This document shows positions 44,001 to 47,049 of a stretch of DNA of 64,000 nucleotides, one piece after another. The translations under genes and the position numbers were made by a program. Each line of letters opens with the position of its first letter. Within the stretch, counting starts at the first letter, position 1. The DNA is from Enchytraeus crypticus (Eukaryota > Annelida > Clitellata > Enchytraeida > Enchytraeidae): assembly GCA_905160935.1 (NCBI GenBank), contig CAJHZI010000241.1, positions 505,501 to 569,500 of the forward strand, in the 5' to 3' direction. The notes under the pieces were generated by a model, which saw only the letters and a list, made by a program, of their open reading frames with translations, searched no databases and was not told the origin of the DNA.

Positions 44001-45198
44001 ACAGTTCCGTGTCCACTGTTTCGTGTCACTCCCTCGAGAAACTCATGTTAACTAATTCTAACTAATTCCAGTTTATAGTTCAATAAATATGAATTTCAAA
44101 CTGGCCACACAATCGTTCAGAAGTTCTCAAATAAAGTAATTAACAACTGGACGATAGAAGTCGTCACAGTACAGTATCACATCATTGACCTAGTTAAAAT
44201 TCTGATTAGATCAGTGTCATATTGTTGACCTAGTTAAGTAGTTAGATTTAAAAACTGGATCAGTTTCTTCTCATTGACACAGTTAAAATTTCTAATAGAT
44301 CAGTGTGCTATTGTTGACTTAGTTAGATTTTAAATTAGGTCAGTATCATTGATGTGCTTCAACAGTCTCTTCAACATATCATCATAATATGATATGTTGA
44401 AAGGCTATGATATAACATATCATAGCCTTTTCTACATATTAGACTCTTACACATATAACTTTGCAAGTCAGTCTGGGAAAATCGGTCTTTGGTGAACTCT
44501 GAAGATGTCCCAAACGCCATCCTTAGATGATGAAAAAGACGTTCATCAATTTCTGAGACCCTGCTGTGATGTACCTAATCTGATATACAGTTTAAGTTAA
44601 CTGTAAACTAAGAATTATATTCAAGGCATCTGACTTGTCAGATGAGTCATCTGATAAGAGCTGATGAGTCATGTGATAAGAGCTGATGAGTTATGTGATA
44701 AGGGCTGATGAGTCATCTGATAAGAGCTGATGAGTCACGTGATAAGAGCTGATGAGTCATCTGATAAGAGCTGATGAGTCATGTGATAAGGGTTGATGAG
44801 TCATGTGATAAGGGTTGATGAGTCATCTGATAAAAGCTGATGAGTCATGTGATAAGAGCTGATGAGTCATCTGATAAGAGCTGATGAGTCATCTGAAAAG
44901 AGCTGATGAGTCATCTGATAAAAGATGATGAGTCATGTGATAAGAGCTGATGAGTCATGTGACACGAGCTGATGAGCCATTTGATAAGAGCTGACGAGTC
45001 ATTTGATAGGAGCTGATGAGTCATGTGATAGGGGTTGATGAGTCATCTGATAAGGGTTGATGAGTCATTTGATAGGAGCTGATGAGTCATTTGGTAAGAG
45101 TTGACGAGTCATCTGATAAGTGTTTTTTGTATTGCAGAGGCGGCGATACGTGTAGAATATGGGAATCAATACAGTCTCACCGAGCCAAAAATCAGTAG
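10241..45198 (+). CDS. MAP3K5: ASK1-type MAP3K (MAP3K5/6/15 group), 24 exons, 5' incomplete
   Basis: This gene encodes an apoptosis-signal-regulating kinase, the stress MAP3K that phosphorylates MKK4/7 and MKK3/6 to activate JNK and p38 in the cytosol. Exons: 10241-10399, 11995-12128, 13801-13928, 14886-14989, 16004-16142, 17188-17249, 18360-18425, 19820-19920, 20708-20776, 27045-27136, 28813-28957, 30447-30545, 32019-32169, 33248-33307, 34583-34661, 35836-35915, 36460-36565, 37786-37929, 39276-39351, 40154-40246, 41376-41527, 42486-42556, 43452-43528, 45138-45198. All have AG/GT borders, phases agree throughout, and the total is 2448 nt (815 codons plus stop). It has a complete kinase domain, RSVSAP 14-3-3 motif, ASK helical region ([15 protein letters not shown]), coiled coil and SAM-like C-terminus. 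The N-terminal thioredoxin-binding and central region exons are not in the window. The symbol marks the family; which vertebrate paralogue it corresponds to cannot be said. Confidence 0.95.
10430..10800 (-). mobile_element. LINE 3' end, degraded, with internal (TC)n
   Basis: The minus strand contains the CCTGCC...GGCAGT hairpin end twice (10543-10575 and 10640-10675), flanked by TC tracts, then the complement of the [10 protein letters not shown]...HSYVE coding end seen in the longer copy at 27.5 kb. Confidence 0.75.
11146..11225 (-). mobile_element. SINE/LINE 3' tail (CCGGACGTTAAA family)
   Basis: On the minus strand this reads GACGTCCCTGACATTGCC... GGAACCGGACGTTAAA followed by ATTGATTG. 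Same segment recurs at 18447, 42030, 51290 and 62365. Confidence 0.7.
11820..11958 (+). mobile_element. SINE family A, full-length copy
   Basis: Starts GGCTGGAGCCAG, has a tRNA-like B box GGTTCAAATCC, conserved CACTGACATCGCTTTCGAGT-like body and ends ACGTTAA...CTTTACCAGCTTTTT. It lies 37 bp upstream of MAP3K exon 2. Confidence 0.85.
11995..12128 (+). CDS. MAP3K5: MAP3K exon 2: glycine loop and catalytic lysine
   Basis: Encodes [20 protein letters not shown] (ATP-binding loop) and VAVKEIPEK with the catalytic Lys. Acceptor CTCTAG, donor GTAAGT, ends in phase 2. Confidence 0.95.
12190..12390. repeat. (TC)n / (GA)n inverted microsatellites
   Basis: A CT tract (12205-12240) is followed by a GA tract (12244-12282) and again CT tracts to 12390, so it can fold back on itself. 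Confidence 0.85.
12391..12625 (-). mobile_element. LINE 3' end, second subfamily
   Basis: Begins at the CTGCCTAGTGGCAG hairpin next to the TC tract and continues with the complement of a GTCGTAAGAGGTGACT segment, shared with 18735-18990, 59920-60265 and 62515-62870. Confidence 0.7.
12639..12760 (-). mobile_element. SINE family A
   Basis: Complement of the family A consensus, from AGCTAGTGG... to CTACTGGCTCCAGC, with B box complement GGATTTGAACTCC. Confidence 0.85.
13212..13350 (-). mobile_element. Repeat family C with (ATC)n tail
   Basis: (ATC)n followed by CTTGAATCCAAATTTAACTT and GTGAGAGCCTAGACTC; same family as 20165, 26653, 30790, 37970, 42225, 48232 and 52376. Confidence 0.7.
13801..13928 (+). 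CDS. MAP3K5: MAP3K exon 3: helix C and hinge
   Basis: Encodes [20 protein letters not shown] (helix C Glu) through IFMEQVPG (hinge). The donor GGAG|GTTTGT is copied several times in the following intron. Confidence 0.95.
13929..14362 (+). repeat. Tandem copies of exon 3 donor in intron
   Basis: The segment CAGGTTCCTGGAGGTTTGT, which spans the exon 3/intron border, recurs at 14031, 14133, about 14184 and (diverged) 14299 with ATCAATCAGCTACAATCAGT filler between. Confidence 0.92.
14886..14989 (+). CDS. MAP3K5: MAP3K exon 4: kinase helices D-E
   Basis: Encodes [18 protein letters not shown] through ILRGLKYL, ends phase 0 at CTC|GTAAGT. The last 40 bases and the donor are tandemly repeated downstream. 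Confidence 0.95.
14950..15285 (+). repeat. 46-bp tandem repeat of exon 4 end plus donor
   Basis: The last 40 bases of exon 4 with GTAAGTA are repeated about six times with period near 46; each early copy keeps CTCGTAAGTA, a good donor. Confidence 0.95.
15680..16012 (+). repeat. Duplicated exon 5 acceptor
   Basis: About 68 bases around GGTGAGAAAA, GGCGCTAATTAGTTAAC and AACGCA|CACGACA occur at 15687-15751 and again at the real acceptor (15950-16012). The upstream copy has AACGCAACACGACA and has lost the AG. Confidence 0.9.
16004..16142 (+). CDS. MAP3K5: MAP3K exon 5: HRD and DFG motifs
   Basis: Encodes [35 protein letters not shown] and the start of the activation loop (KTDSFTG). Catalytic Asp and Mg-binding Asp are present. 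Acceptor AACGCAG; ends phase 1. Confidence 0.95.
17188..17249 (+). CDS. MAP3K5: MAP3K exon 6: APE motif
   Basis: Encodes [20 protein letters not shown], the P+1 loop and APE motif. Donor GCT|GTAAGTAGG is repeated in the next 75 bases. Confidence 0.95.
17245..17330 (+). repeat. Triplicated exon 6 donor
   Basis: GTAAGTAGGTCATTTTATAA-like units start at 17250, 17277 and 17303 (third with TATAAGTGGG). Confidence 0.85.
17346..17580 (-). mobile_element. SINE family B
   Basis: Complement of a tRNA-like SINE: reading minus, an A-box-like head, B box GGTTTCGATTCCC, then a body ending TGATAGATATCAACATAGTT. Other copies: 29289, 41572, 43195, 46728, 49212. Confidence 0.8.
18360..18425 (+). CDS. MAP3K5: MAP3K exon 7: kinase helix F
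   Basis: Encodes [20 protein letters not shown] then NE; phase 0 both ends; acceptor TTATTGCAG, donor GTATGT. Confidence 0.95.
18447..18500 (+). mobile_element. CCGGACGTTAAA-family 3' tail
   Basis: GACGTCCCTGACATTGCCTT ATGGCGAGGAACCGGAC..., immediately downstream of exon 7 donor. Confidence 0.65.
18735..18990 (-). mobile_element. LINE 3' end, second subfamily
   Basis: CTCTAGTGTTCTGTCAAATGGCAG then complement of the CGTAAGAAGCGACTA segment; about 250 bp of a 5'-truncated copy. Confidence 0.65.
19170..19292 (-). mobile_element. SINE family A
   Basis: AGCTGGTAAAGCTAAGGTTA through B box complement GGATTTGAACCC to CACTGGCTCCAGCC. Confidence 0.85.
19590..19800. mobile_element. Fragment of RLE-type retroelement 3' end with (ATT)n
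   Basis: 19690-19760 repeats the ACCCCGATGTAAAGAACCTGG end found at 47.09 kb, flanked by (TTA)n tracts; a CGGCCGTTAAACC tail precedes it. Confidence 0.65.
19820..19920 (+). CDS. MAP3K5: MAP3K exon 8: kinase helices G-H
   Basis: Encodes [20 protein letters not shown] to DFLLR; the GEP of vertebrate ASK1 is GCP here. Donor AAG|GTTTTT is weak by consensus. Confidence 0.92.
20026..20115 (+). mobile_element. SINE family A, truncated
   Basis: AGCGATGTCGGTAAGATA, B box GGTTCAAATCG and CGTCACTGATATCGCTTTTG, lacking the ends. Confidence 0.7.
20165..20285 (+). mobile_element. Repeat family C with (GAT)n tail
   Basis: GGATTTGAGACAGTCTATT, CCGACCCTGGTTAAACTGG GATTCAAGG and then (ATG)n. Confidence 0.75.
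20575..20707 (+). repeat. Repeats at exon 9 acceptor
   Basis: ATTGATTGATGTTAGAAAAC, ATTGATTGATGTTAAACTAT and ATTGATTGATGTTAG|ATG follow each other; the third is the functional acceptor. Confidence 0.8.
20708..20776 (+). CDS. MAP3K5: MAP3K exon 9: end of kinase domain
   Basis: Encodes [20 protein letters not shown], the conserved Arg of subdomain XI. Acceptor GATGTTAG lies at the end of ATTGATTGATGTTA repeats. A 6.3-kb intron follows. Confidence 0.93.
23146..23829 (+). CDS. Retroelement C-terminal restriction-like endonuclease module (intact ORF)
   Basis: A 228-codon open frame in the 6.3-kb MAP3K intron. It has a Cys/His cluster (CEPHNCVCG...HGLAC...GRIGRHQ, about residues 40-75) and a nuclease-like core with KRPDG (about 105-109) and W-DVTV (about 121-125), a PD...D layout of restriction-like endonucleases from site-specific non-LTR elements. 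The end is SQSAEELF, followed by a 3' UTR with ATTAAATAAAG and CCCAGGG. No reverse transcriptase lies upstream, so this is either a 5'-truncated copy or a non-autonomous unit. No ATG is evident at the start. Confidence 0.75.
   Translation, partial: WLKSVPLSSCGLRLDDEAIRVAVGLRLGSALCEPHNCVCGASVNALGTHGLACIRSAGRIGRHQYLNDLVWRALTRANIPAIKEPQGLSRSDGKRPDGVSQIPWAEGKCISWDVTVTDTFSTSNLGLSCAAAGSAAEAADNRKSLKYAAVSSSYICLLIAFETLGPINSAASDFINELGRRTSAITGDQREKAFLWQRLSIALQRFNAVCVLGILTNAASQSAEELF
24000..24410 (+). pseudogene. Second RLE-type copy, frameshifted
   Basis: [20 protein letters not shown] is followed by a frameshift and stops, then [20 protein letters not shown] through [18 protein letters not shown] and a stop at about 24327. 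It differs from its two neighbours and matches the copy at 47.1-47.75 kb. Ends with CACCCGGGGTAATAAA. Confidence 0.8.
24440..25108 (+). CDS. Retroelement restriction-like endonuclease module (intact ORF)
   Basis: Open frame of 222 codons plus stop, beginning [19 protein letters not shown], with CEPHNCICG...HGLSCKR...RISRHQ cluster, GKRPDG and SWDVTV core and the end SQSAEELF. It is about 80% similar by eye to the copy at 23.1 kb and shares its 3' UTR (TTAATTAAATAAAGTCTC, CCCAGGGC) and an (AAT)n tail at 25195-25250. No RT domain upstream. Confidence 0.78.
   Translation, partial: PISSCGLRLDDEAVRVAAGLRLGTASCEPHNCICGVSVNALGIHGLSCKRSAGRISRHQFINDLIWRALSRANIPAIKEPLGLIRTDGKRPDGVSQIPWAEGKCVSWDVTVTDTFSVSNLGLSCAAAGAAAEAAANRKTLKYAEISGNHIFMPIAFETLGPINSLASDFIDEIGRRTSAITGDKREKSFLWQRLSIALQRFNAVCFSGTLAKAASQSAEELF
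25260..26640. other. MAP3K intron, mostly unique AT-rich sequence
   Basis: No gene seen. A SINE-like segment on the minus strand lies at 26440-26545 (TTTAACGTCTGTTTCCG to AGCGCAG, B-box complement GGATTTGAACC). Confidence 0.5.
26653..26780 (-). mobile_element. Repeat family C with (ATC)n tail
   Basis: (ATC)n, CTTGAATTCCAGTTTAACC, GGGTCGGAATGAG and GAGCCTAGGCTCTCACCAGC. Confidence 0.75.
26790..27060 (+). repeat. Four tandem copies of exon 10 acceptor
   Basis: TTGTTGTTGCAG|TACTCCTATGAAG-like blocks occur near 26830, 26897, 26957 and the real site 27041, separated by GATGATGGTGGT filler. The copies read TTGTACTCCTATAAAGG, TGTAGTACTCCTATGAAG and GCGGTACTCCTAGGAAA. Confidence 0.9.
27045..27136 (+). 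CDS. MAP3K5: MAP3K exon 10: post-kinase linker with 14-3-3 motif
   Basis: Encodes a basic [20 protein letters not shown] stretch ending NRSVS. With the first residues of the next exon it forms RSVSAP, matching the mode-1 14-3-3 pattern that vertebrate ASK1 has at the same place (RSISLP). Confidence 0.9.
27130..27200 (+). repeat. Duplicated exon 10 donor
   Basis: TGTCAGGTAAATCAGAACCC (27131) and TGTCAGGTAAATCAGGACCC (27168). Confidence 0.9.
27415..28368 (-). mobile_element. 5'-truncated non-LTR retrotransposon (RT fragment)
   Basis: The element ends at the TGCACTGCCTACTGGCAG hairpin and a (TC)n tract at 27438-27460 (GA tail on its own strand), and is cut at its 5' side near 28368 where a 41-bp minisatellite begins. 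Confidence 0.88.
27473..28365 (-). CDS. Reverse transcriptase C-terminal half (LINE)
   Basis: The frame is open from about 28365 and includes [16 protein letters not shown], the catalytic FADD in [11 protein letters not shown], the thumb-side FKYLGHTI block, [10 protein letters not shown] and the end [29 protein letters not shown] and [19 protein letters not shown]. These are the ordered motifs of endonuclease-type LINEs. The N-terminal endonuclease and fingers are missing, so the copy is dead, but the remaining frame has no stop. An internal ATG at 28288 is not a biological start. Confidence 0.88.
28380..28635 (+). repeat. 41-bp minisatellite, six units
   Basis: Units of TATTCGCTAGTTGTACGGAT followed by AGTGGTGTTTTGTGTTGTATC. 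It lies 180 bp upstream of exon 11 acceptor (GTGTTGTTTTAG), which weakly resembles the unit. Confidence 0.9.
28813..28957 (+). CDS. MAP3K5: MAP3K exon 11: Ser/Pro-rich linker
   Basis: Encodes a low-complexity linker ([32 protein letters not shown]). Recognised by frame, splice sites and phase rather than by similarity. Confidence 0.85.
29091..29220 (-). mobile_element. SINE family A
   Basis: GGTAAAGCTAAGGTTAACGT to TTTCTCCAGCC with B box complement GGATTTGAACCCC. Confidence 0.85.
29285..29425 (-). mobile_element. SINE family B, truncated
   Basis: ACCAGTCCTGTGAATATCAG, CCGAGAATCGAACACACGAG and CATGACGCTACCTGACGTCT. Confidence 0.75.
29455..29713 (+). mobile_element. Repeat family G, 3' end with (TC)n
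   Basis: About 200 bp including GACGGCCTAGTTTGTGTGCA and TTTTGAAATAAAACATAGTT before a (TC)n tract at 29669-29713. An inverted copy is at 38330-38600. Confidence 0.8.
29815..30445 (+). repeat. Minisatellite flush with exon 12 acceptor, about 16 units
   Basis: Units of about 36-43 bp such as GATACAGTAGCACATGTAGC then TGTGTGTGTTGTATTGTATGA. The last unit runs into GTTGTGTTATAG|AGCT, the acceptor. Long ORFs on the minus strand here are repeat artefacts. Confidence 0.92.
30447..30545 (+). CDS. MAP3K5: MAP3K exon 12: linker
   Basis: Encodes [20 protein letters not shown] and [10 protein letters not shown]. Acceptor GTTATAG ends a 0.6-kb minisatellite; donor GTCAG|GTCCTG is copied downstream. Confidence 0.85.
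30540..31095 (+). repeat. Diverged copies of exon 12 donor region
   Basis: CTCCCACTGTCAG|GTCCTGTCACCTCGCTGCTGTGAAATT is echoed near 30646, 30735 and 31068 (CACTGTCATG..., CACTCTCAGGC..., CTCTCTGCTGTGAAATTC). Confidence 0.75.
30790..31050 (-). mobile_element. Repeat family C, longest copy
   Basis: (ATC)n, CTTGAATCCCAGTTTAACTA, AGACTGTCTCAAATCC, CCCTATTTGAGACTTTTCC, GCTCACCAACCGAATGTCC and ending TTTTAAGACACGTCCAG. A short second copy lies at 31096-31142. Confidence 0.78.
31310..31545 (+). mobile_element. tRNA-derived SINE-like copy
   Basis: TGGTGGTCGAGTTGTTAGCACGTCTGCC resembles a tRNA A-box head, and the end GGAAATTGACGTTAAACATG is shared with other SINE tails; a C run lies at 31474-31483. 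Confidence 0.5.
31637..32030 (+). repeat. Duplicated start of exon 13 plus minisatellite
   Basis: The exon start region is present twice: a decayed copy at 31736-31804 (CGACTCCGTGAGGGGCGGGG ... CAGATGATGATCACCTCG) and the real one at 32012-32073. Between them are CACACAGATGTATTAATGTA units, and AAACCCCGCCCCTATGTAAT is duplicated at 31640 and 31807. Confidence 0.9.
32019..32169 (+). CDS. MAP3K5: MAP3K exon 13: RKDSERR region
   Basis: Encodes [29 protein letters not shown], matching the [14 protein letters not shown] block after the linker of ASK1. Ends phase 0 at GATGTG|GTGCGT, which is repeated 12 more times downstream. Confidence 0.93.
32150..32840 (+). repeat. 13 tandem copies of exon 13 donor
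   Basis: Period about 50-58 bp. Each unit contains GATGATAGAGATGTG|GTGNGTG, the exon end with its donor, then GTCRTTATGATCAATCAATC filler. Copies start near 32155, 32205, 32263, 32320, 32374, 32434, 32486, 32539, 32592, 32643, 32696, 32749 and 32802. Confidence 0.95.
33248..33307 (+). CDS. MAP3K5: MAP3K exon 14
   Basis: A 20-codon phase-0 exon ([20 protein letters not shown]) in the ASK helical region; acceptor TTTTTTAG. Confidence 0.88.
34583..34661 (+). CDS. MAP3K5: MAP3K exon 15
   Basis: Encodes [26 protein letters not shown]; acceptor GCATAG, ends phase 1. Confidence 0.9.
34979..35090 (-). mobile_element. LINE 3' terminus with (TC)n
   Basis: (TC)30 at 34979-35039 joined to TAATGCACTGCTCACTGGCAGGTCC and ATATATAACGCC, the LINE end seen at 27.47 kb. 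Confidence 0.8.
35403..35490 (+). mobile_element. Repeat family C, diverged
   Basis: GTGTGGGATAAAGAGGAG to AAATTGGGATTCAGTGGAAG and (ATG)n. Confidence 0.55.
35510..35835 (+). repeat. Tandem copies of exon 16 acceptor region
   Basis: About five units of GACTGGTTGTGGTTTGTTTTAGAA then CTGTTTTGATTTAGGCTG. The functional acceptor is the last GTTTGTTTTAG|AATTG; earlier units keep TATTTTAGAACTG at 35615 or have lost the AG. Confidence 0.85.
35836..35915 (+). CDS. MAP3K5: MAP3K exon 16
   Basis: Encodes [27 protein letters not shown], aligned to the VLFGFQDAV block of ASK1. Acceptor GTTTTAG lies in a repeat containing further copies. Confidence 0.9.
36165..36365 (+). mobile_element. LINE 3' end, second subfamily
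   Basis: Shares GTGAAGGGATTAACTC, TATGGAGCG and TACCTTCGACCTGCCGC with 60100-60262 and 62720-62870. Confidence 0.65.
36460..36565 (+). CDS. MAP3K5: MAP3K exon 17: PHWMFALD motif
   Basis: Encodes [35 protein letters not shown], near identical to the ASK1 signature after the helical region. The donor GTCCTG|GTAAGA is repeated downstream, once inverted. Confidence 0.95.
36550..37080 (+). repeat. Tandem and inverted copies of exon 17 donor
   Basis: CTCTGTCCTG|GTAAGACTCTCTAAACTGTCGAGATTTAA recurs at 36669, 36905 and 37010, with TAAACATTTAATAAACGCTG after it. A copy at 36778-36838 is inverted (AAATCTCGACAGTTTAGC...GTCTCAC). Confidence 0.9.
37085..37375 (+). mobile_element. 5'-truncated LINE 3' end
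   Basis: Encodes [40 protein letters not shown] and ends in CCTGCCAGTAGGCAGTGCAC TAAGAGAGAG. It is about 85-90% similar to the coding end at 27.5 kb and in opposite orientation. Its 5' side joins the exon 17 donor repeats at a GTCCTGG sequence. Confidence 0.88.
37786..37929 (+). CDS. MAP3K5: MAP3K exon 18: acidic linker
   Basis: Encodes [20 protein letters not shown] then [11 protein letters not shown]; acidic and Ser rich as in the region after PHWMFALD in ASK1. Confidence 0.88.
37970..38115 (-). mobile_element. Repeat family C
   Basis: (ATC)n, CTTGAATCCCAGTTTTACTA and CCCTATTTGAGACTTTTCC, 40 bases after exon 18 donor. Confidence 0.75.
38325..38600 (-). mobile_element. Repeat family G, inverted copy
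   Basis: GA tract followed by the complement of the 29455-29713 repeat, with shared AAACTCAAATATGCACACAC and CTAGGCCGTCAAAGAGGTTA. Confidence 0.8.
39101..39240 (+). mobile_element. SINE family A
   Basis: GTTGGTAAGATATTCGACCG, B box GGTTCAAATTC and CATCGCTTTCGAGTGAAGAA, ending 35 bases before exon 19 acceptor. Confidence 0.8.
39276..39351 (+). CDS. MAP3K5: MAP3K exon 19: coiled coil start
   Basis: Encodes [21 protein letters not shown] with leucines at heptad spacing; ends phase 2. Confidence 0.9.
40154..40246 (+). CDS. MAP3K5: MAP3K exon 20: coiled coil end
   Basis: Encodes [30 protein letters not shown], continuing the coiled coil. Confidence 0.9.
40253..40510 (-). mobile_element. LINE 3' end with (TC)n, degraded
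   Basis: TC tract at 40254-40285 and TTAGTGTTCTGCCTAGTG directly after the exon 20 donor; the remainder is diverged. Confidence 0.55.
40676..40815. mobile_element. Repeat family F with (CAA)n
   Basis: AGCAACAACTGCAACAATAG, TACAGTCATCCATGAAAACA and CCGACGAGCAAGA; related copies at 42768-42890 and 61808-61925. A short SINE A piece lies at 40888-40940 (minus). Confidence 0.6.
41245..41350 (+). repeat. Minisatellite near exon 21 acceptor
   Basis: Repeats of ACACTTTGCACTTTTACACTGC, ending 25 bases before the acceptor. Confidence 0.85.
41376..41527 (+). CDS. MAP3K5: MAP3K exon 21: Ser/Gly/Pro linker
   Basis: Encodes [20 protein letters not shown] and [11 protein letters not shown]; placed by splice sites and phase. 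Confidence 0.85.
41572..41820 (-). mobile_element. SINE family B, full-length
   Basis: CAACTATGTTGATATCTATC to GACATTCC with CCGGGATTCGAATCCACG (B box). A diverged SINE A copy (minus) follows at 41834-41930. Confidence 0.82.
41945..42125 (+). mobile_element. tRNA-headed SINE with (ATTG)n tail
   Basis: TGGTGTAGTGGTAACGGAGTGGCTTC is a clear tRNA-like A box; the body has CTTTGGCATATGGCGAGAAA, CCGGACGTTAAATTC and ends in (TTGA)n. Confidence 0.7.
42225..42300 (+). mobile_element. Repeat family C 3' end
   Basis: AAGGTCTATTCATATCCCAACC, TGGGATTCAAGGGAAG and (ATG)n. Confidence 0.65.
42486..42556 (+). CDS. MAP3K5: MAP3K exon 22: SAM-like domain start
   Basis: Encodes [22 protein letters not shown], matching ELTDWLRVNGADEDTISR of ASK1. 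Confidence 0.93.
42768..42890. mobile_element. Repeat family F with (AAC)n
   Basis: AATAATAACAACAATAGAGTGCTACAG, GAGCACCATTGAG and CCGACGAGCAAAAAG. Confidence 0.6.
43195..43430 (-). mobile_element. SINE family B, full-length
   Basis: Nearly collinear with 41572-41820; ends 20 bases before exon 23 acceptor. Confidence 0.82.
43452..43528 (+). CDS. MAP3K5: MAP3K exon 23: SAM-like domain
   Basis: Encodes [25 protein letters not shown]. Four diverged copies of its 3' end and donor lie 650-820 bp downstream. Confidence 0.93.
44185..44355 (+). repeat. Four distant copies of exon 23 end plus donor
   Basis: Exon 23 ends GACCTAGTTAGACTTCAAATTAG|GTCAGTATTG. Copies: GACCTAGTTAAAATTCTGATTAGATCAGTG, GACCTAGTTAAGTAGTTAG..., ACACAGTTAAAATTTCTAAT AGATCAGTG and GACTTAGTTAGATTTTAAATTAGGTCAGTATC. 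Confidence 0.85.
44371..44430. repeat. Two adjacent perfect hairpins
   Basis: TCAACATATCAT (44371-44382) pairs with 44389-44400; AAGGCTATGATAT (44401-44413) pairs with 44417-44429. Confidence 0.9.
44630..45125 (+). repeat. 22-bp array with AP-1 and GATA-like motifs
   Basis: About 22 units of GAGCTGATGAGTCATCTGATAA. By eye 18 units contain a perfect TGAGTCA (AP-1/TRE core) and most contain TGATAA (GATA-like). The array ends about 12 bases before the acceptor of the last MAP3K exon. Confidence 0.92.
45138..45198 (+). CDS. MAP3K5: MAP3K exon 24: C-terminus and stop
   Basis: Encodes [20 protein letters not shown] and TAG at 45196-45198; aligns to LRGGMLCTLWKAI at the end of ASK1. Confidence 0.93.
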
Positions 45199-45279
45199 AT
45201 GTTTGTGTGAAGATTTTCAACATGGAAGTTTTTCAATGCAAAACTGTCGAGTTAAATAAGCAACTTGTCATGCTCTTCT

Positions 45280-45285
45280 AATAAA
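45280..45285 (+). terminator. Polyadenylation signal AATAAA of MAP3K
   Basis: AATAAA lies 82 bases after the stop codon, giving a very short 3' UTR. Confidence 0.6.
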
Positions 45286-45307
45286 TAATATGTTAAGTGT
45301 CGTACCT

Positions 45308-45530
45308 CTTCTTCTCTCTCGCTCTCTCTCTCTCGCTTACTCTATCTTCTCTAATTCTCTCTCTCTCTTTCTCTTCTCTACTTCTCTCTCCCTCTCTCTA
45401 TCTCTTTTCTTATTCTATCTCCCATTCTATCTCTTTTCTTATTCTCTCTCCCTCTCTCTCTCTCTCTCTATCTTTCTTTCTGTGTATATGTGTATTGCCA
45501 AGCGGCAGGTCTATCGAATAGTAGCATTGA
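45308..45530 (-). mobile_element. LINE 3' terminus with long (TC)n
   Basis: TC-rich tract 45308-45480 joined to TGTATTGCCAAGCGGCAGGTC, the terminal hairpin. Confidence 0.65.
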
Positions 45531-45594
45531 CTATGCAGCACAGTTTGCATACTTATACAAATGTATTGAGTGCGACATAGTTTCTTTGGATATA

Positions 45595-45730
45595 CCGGCT
45601 AATGATCGAGTTGATAACACGCTTGTACGATAAGCAAGTTGATTAGCAAGTGGCTATGGGTTCAAAATTTCTCCAGACAGCCTCTAATAGTGGACTTGTT
45701 ATGTGGAAGCTGACGCTAAACTTAGGTTTA
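45595..45730 (+). mobile_element. tRNA-like SINE
   Basis: GATCGAGTTGATAACACGCTTG head, B box GGGTTCAAAATTT, end AAGCTGACGCTAAACTTAGG. Confidence 0.55.
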
Positions 45731-46727
45731 TAGCTTTTGTATGGAAATACAGTATATATTCATATATGTAGTTTTATGCACTAATTCAAGTTTTGGTACA
45801 TAACGATTGTCATAAAGCTATTGATCCAGTATACTTGTTATAACATACTTAGCATATGCAGAGCTCAATATTCTTCTATTGTTTATATAAATTAGTATCT
45901 GATATAGACATATTTGAATCAAACAGGAAATAAAATATTTTTTTTGTAAGTTGTTGAATGTAATATGTGTGCACTGCATTTATTTCAGTCTTAAATATTA
46001 TACATGTAACTAACTATACACTTGTATCTATATTCATGTATCAATACACTTGTATCTATATACATGAATCTATACACTTGTATCTATATACATGGATCTC
46101 TACACTTTTATCTTTACACTTCTATCTATTCTATCTATATACTTCCATCTATTTAAATGAGACTTTCACAGAATGTTTCCTTTAATGCCGTGAAATCTAA
46201 ACATTTGGGTTATATTTAATAAATCAATCAATAGAAATACTTGTAAAGCGCCAATCCTGGCTACCGCAGCATTAAATGAACCAATTTAAATCGAGTAGTG
46301 CAGGAACCATAGACCACATCCACTGCGGCTGTCTAGAACTTATATTTGTGTATCTACCTCGTACAATTCAGATCCTTACATAGATCTTGGGTTCTCTAAA
46401 TTGCATGGTCTCTGCCAGTGCTACTGTGCACGGCTCTTACGAAACAGTTTCTGTTTCAGTTTGGTTTTTTTTTCAATCGTCCCACACATAATAATATTTA
46501 TATCTGTGTTTTACGGGCCCTTGACACGCACTGTGGATATTATTAAACTGTTTTGACTCGAGAAACAAGAGCAAGTGCAATATTTTGTATGATATTGATA
46601 TGATAAGCAATTAAACTTGCATATATGTAAAGCGTATTTTAGCTGAATTGGTAGAACTGCTGCATAACGTTGTGTGTGTTTGTAGATTTTCGGTAGTAGG
46701 TTAAAGATTAAGACCCATTATTATAAA
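45731..46727. other. Intergenic, mostly unrecognised
   Basis: Contains ACACTTGTATCTATATACAT repeats at 46018-46140; no gene seen. Confidence 0.5.
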
Positions 46728-46925
46728 ATGATTATTCATGATGATATCTATCACTTTTTACCGTTTGTTTAAAACGTTAATCAGCTGGTATATTCATTTA
46801 TCGGTCCCATCCGAGAATTAAATTTAATAGAGTTCAATTCACTTCAAGATCGGTCATTGGTCATTTAAACTTTCATGATTTTACTTGTCGCTCTGCACAT
46901 GGAGCTATTTAGACATTCTTAACTA
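46728..46925 (-). mobile_element. SINE family B, diverged
   Basis: GATGATATCTATCACTTTTTA to CTGCACATGGAGCTATTTAG; many changes. Confidence 0.65.
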
Positions 46926-47049
46926 TGATACCATACGGAACTTTAACGAGAGAGGAAGTATCGATCAACTTTTAGGCCTGTTGATGACATACGAGCTATC
47001 AAACATCCCTAACATCATCCTTCTTGAGTAAACGGACGTTAAACCTTTA

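Noticed and set aside
44630..45125. Hammerhead ribozyme array (repeated CTGATGAG)
   Set aside because: CUGAUGA recurs, but the required GAAA box and pairing stems are absent in almost all units; the AP-1 and GATA motifs explain the unit equally well.
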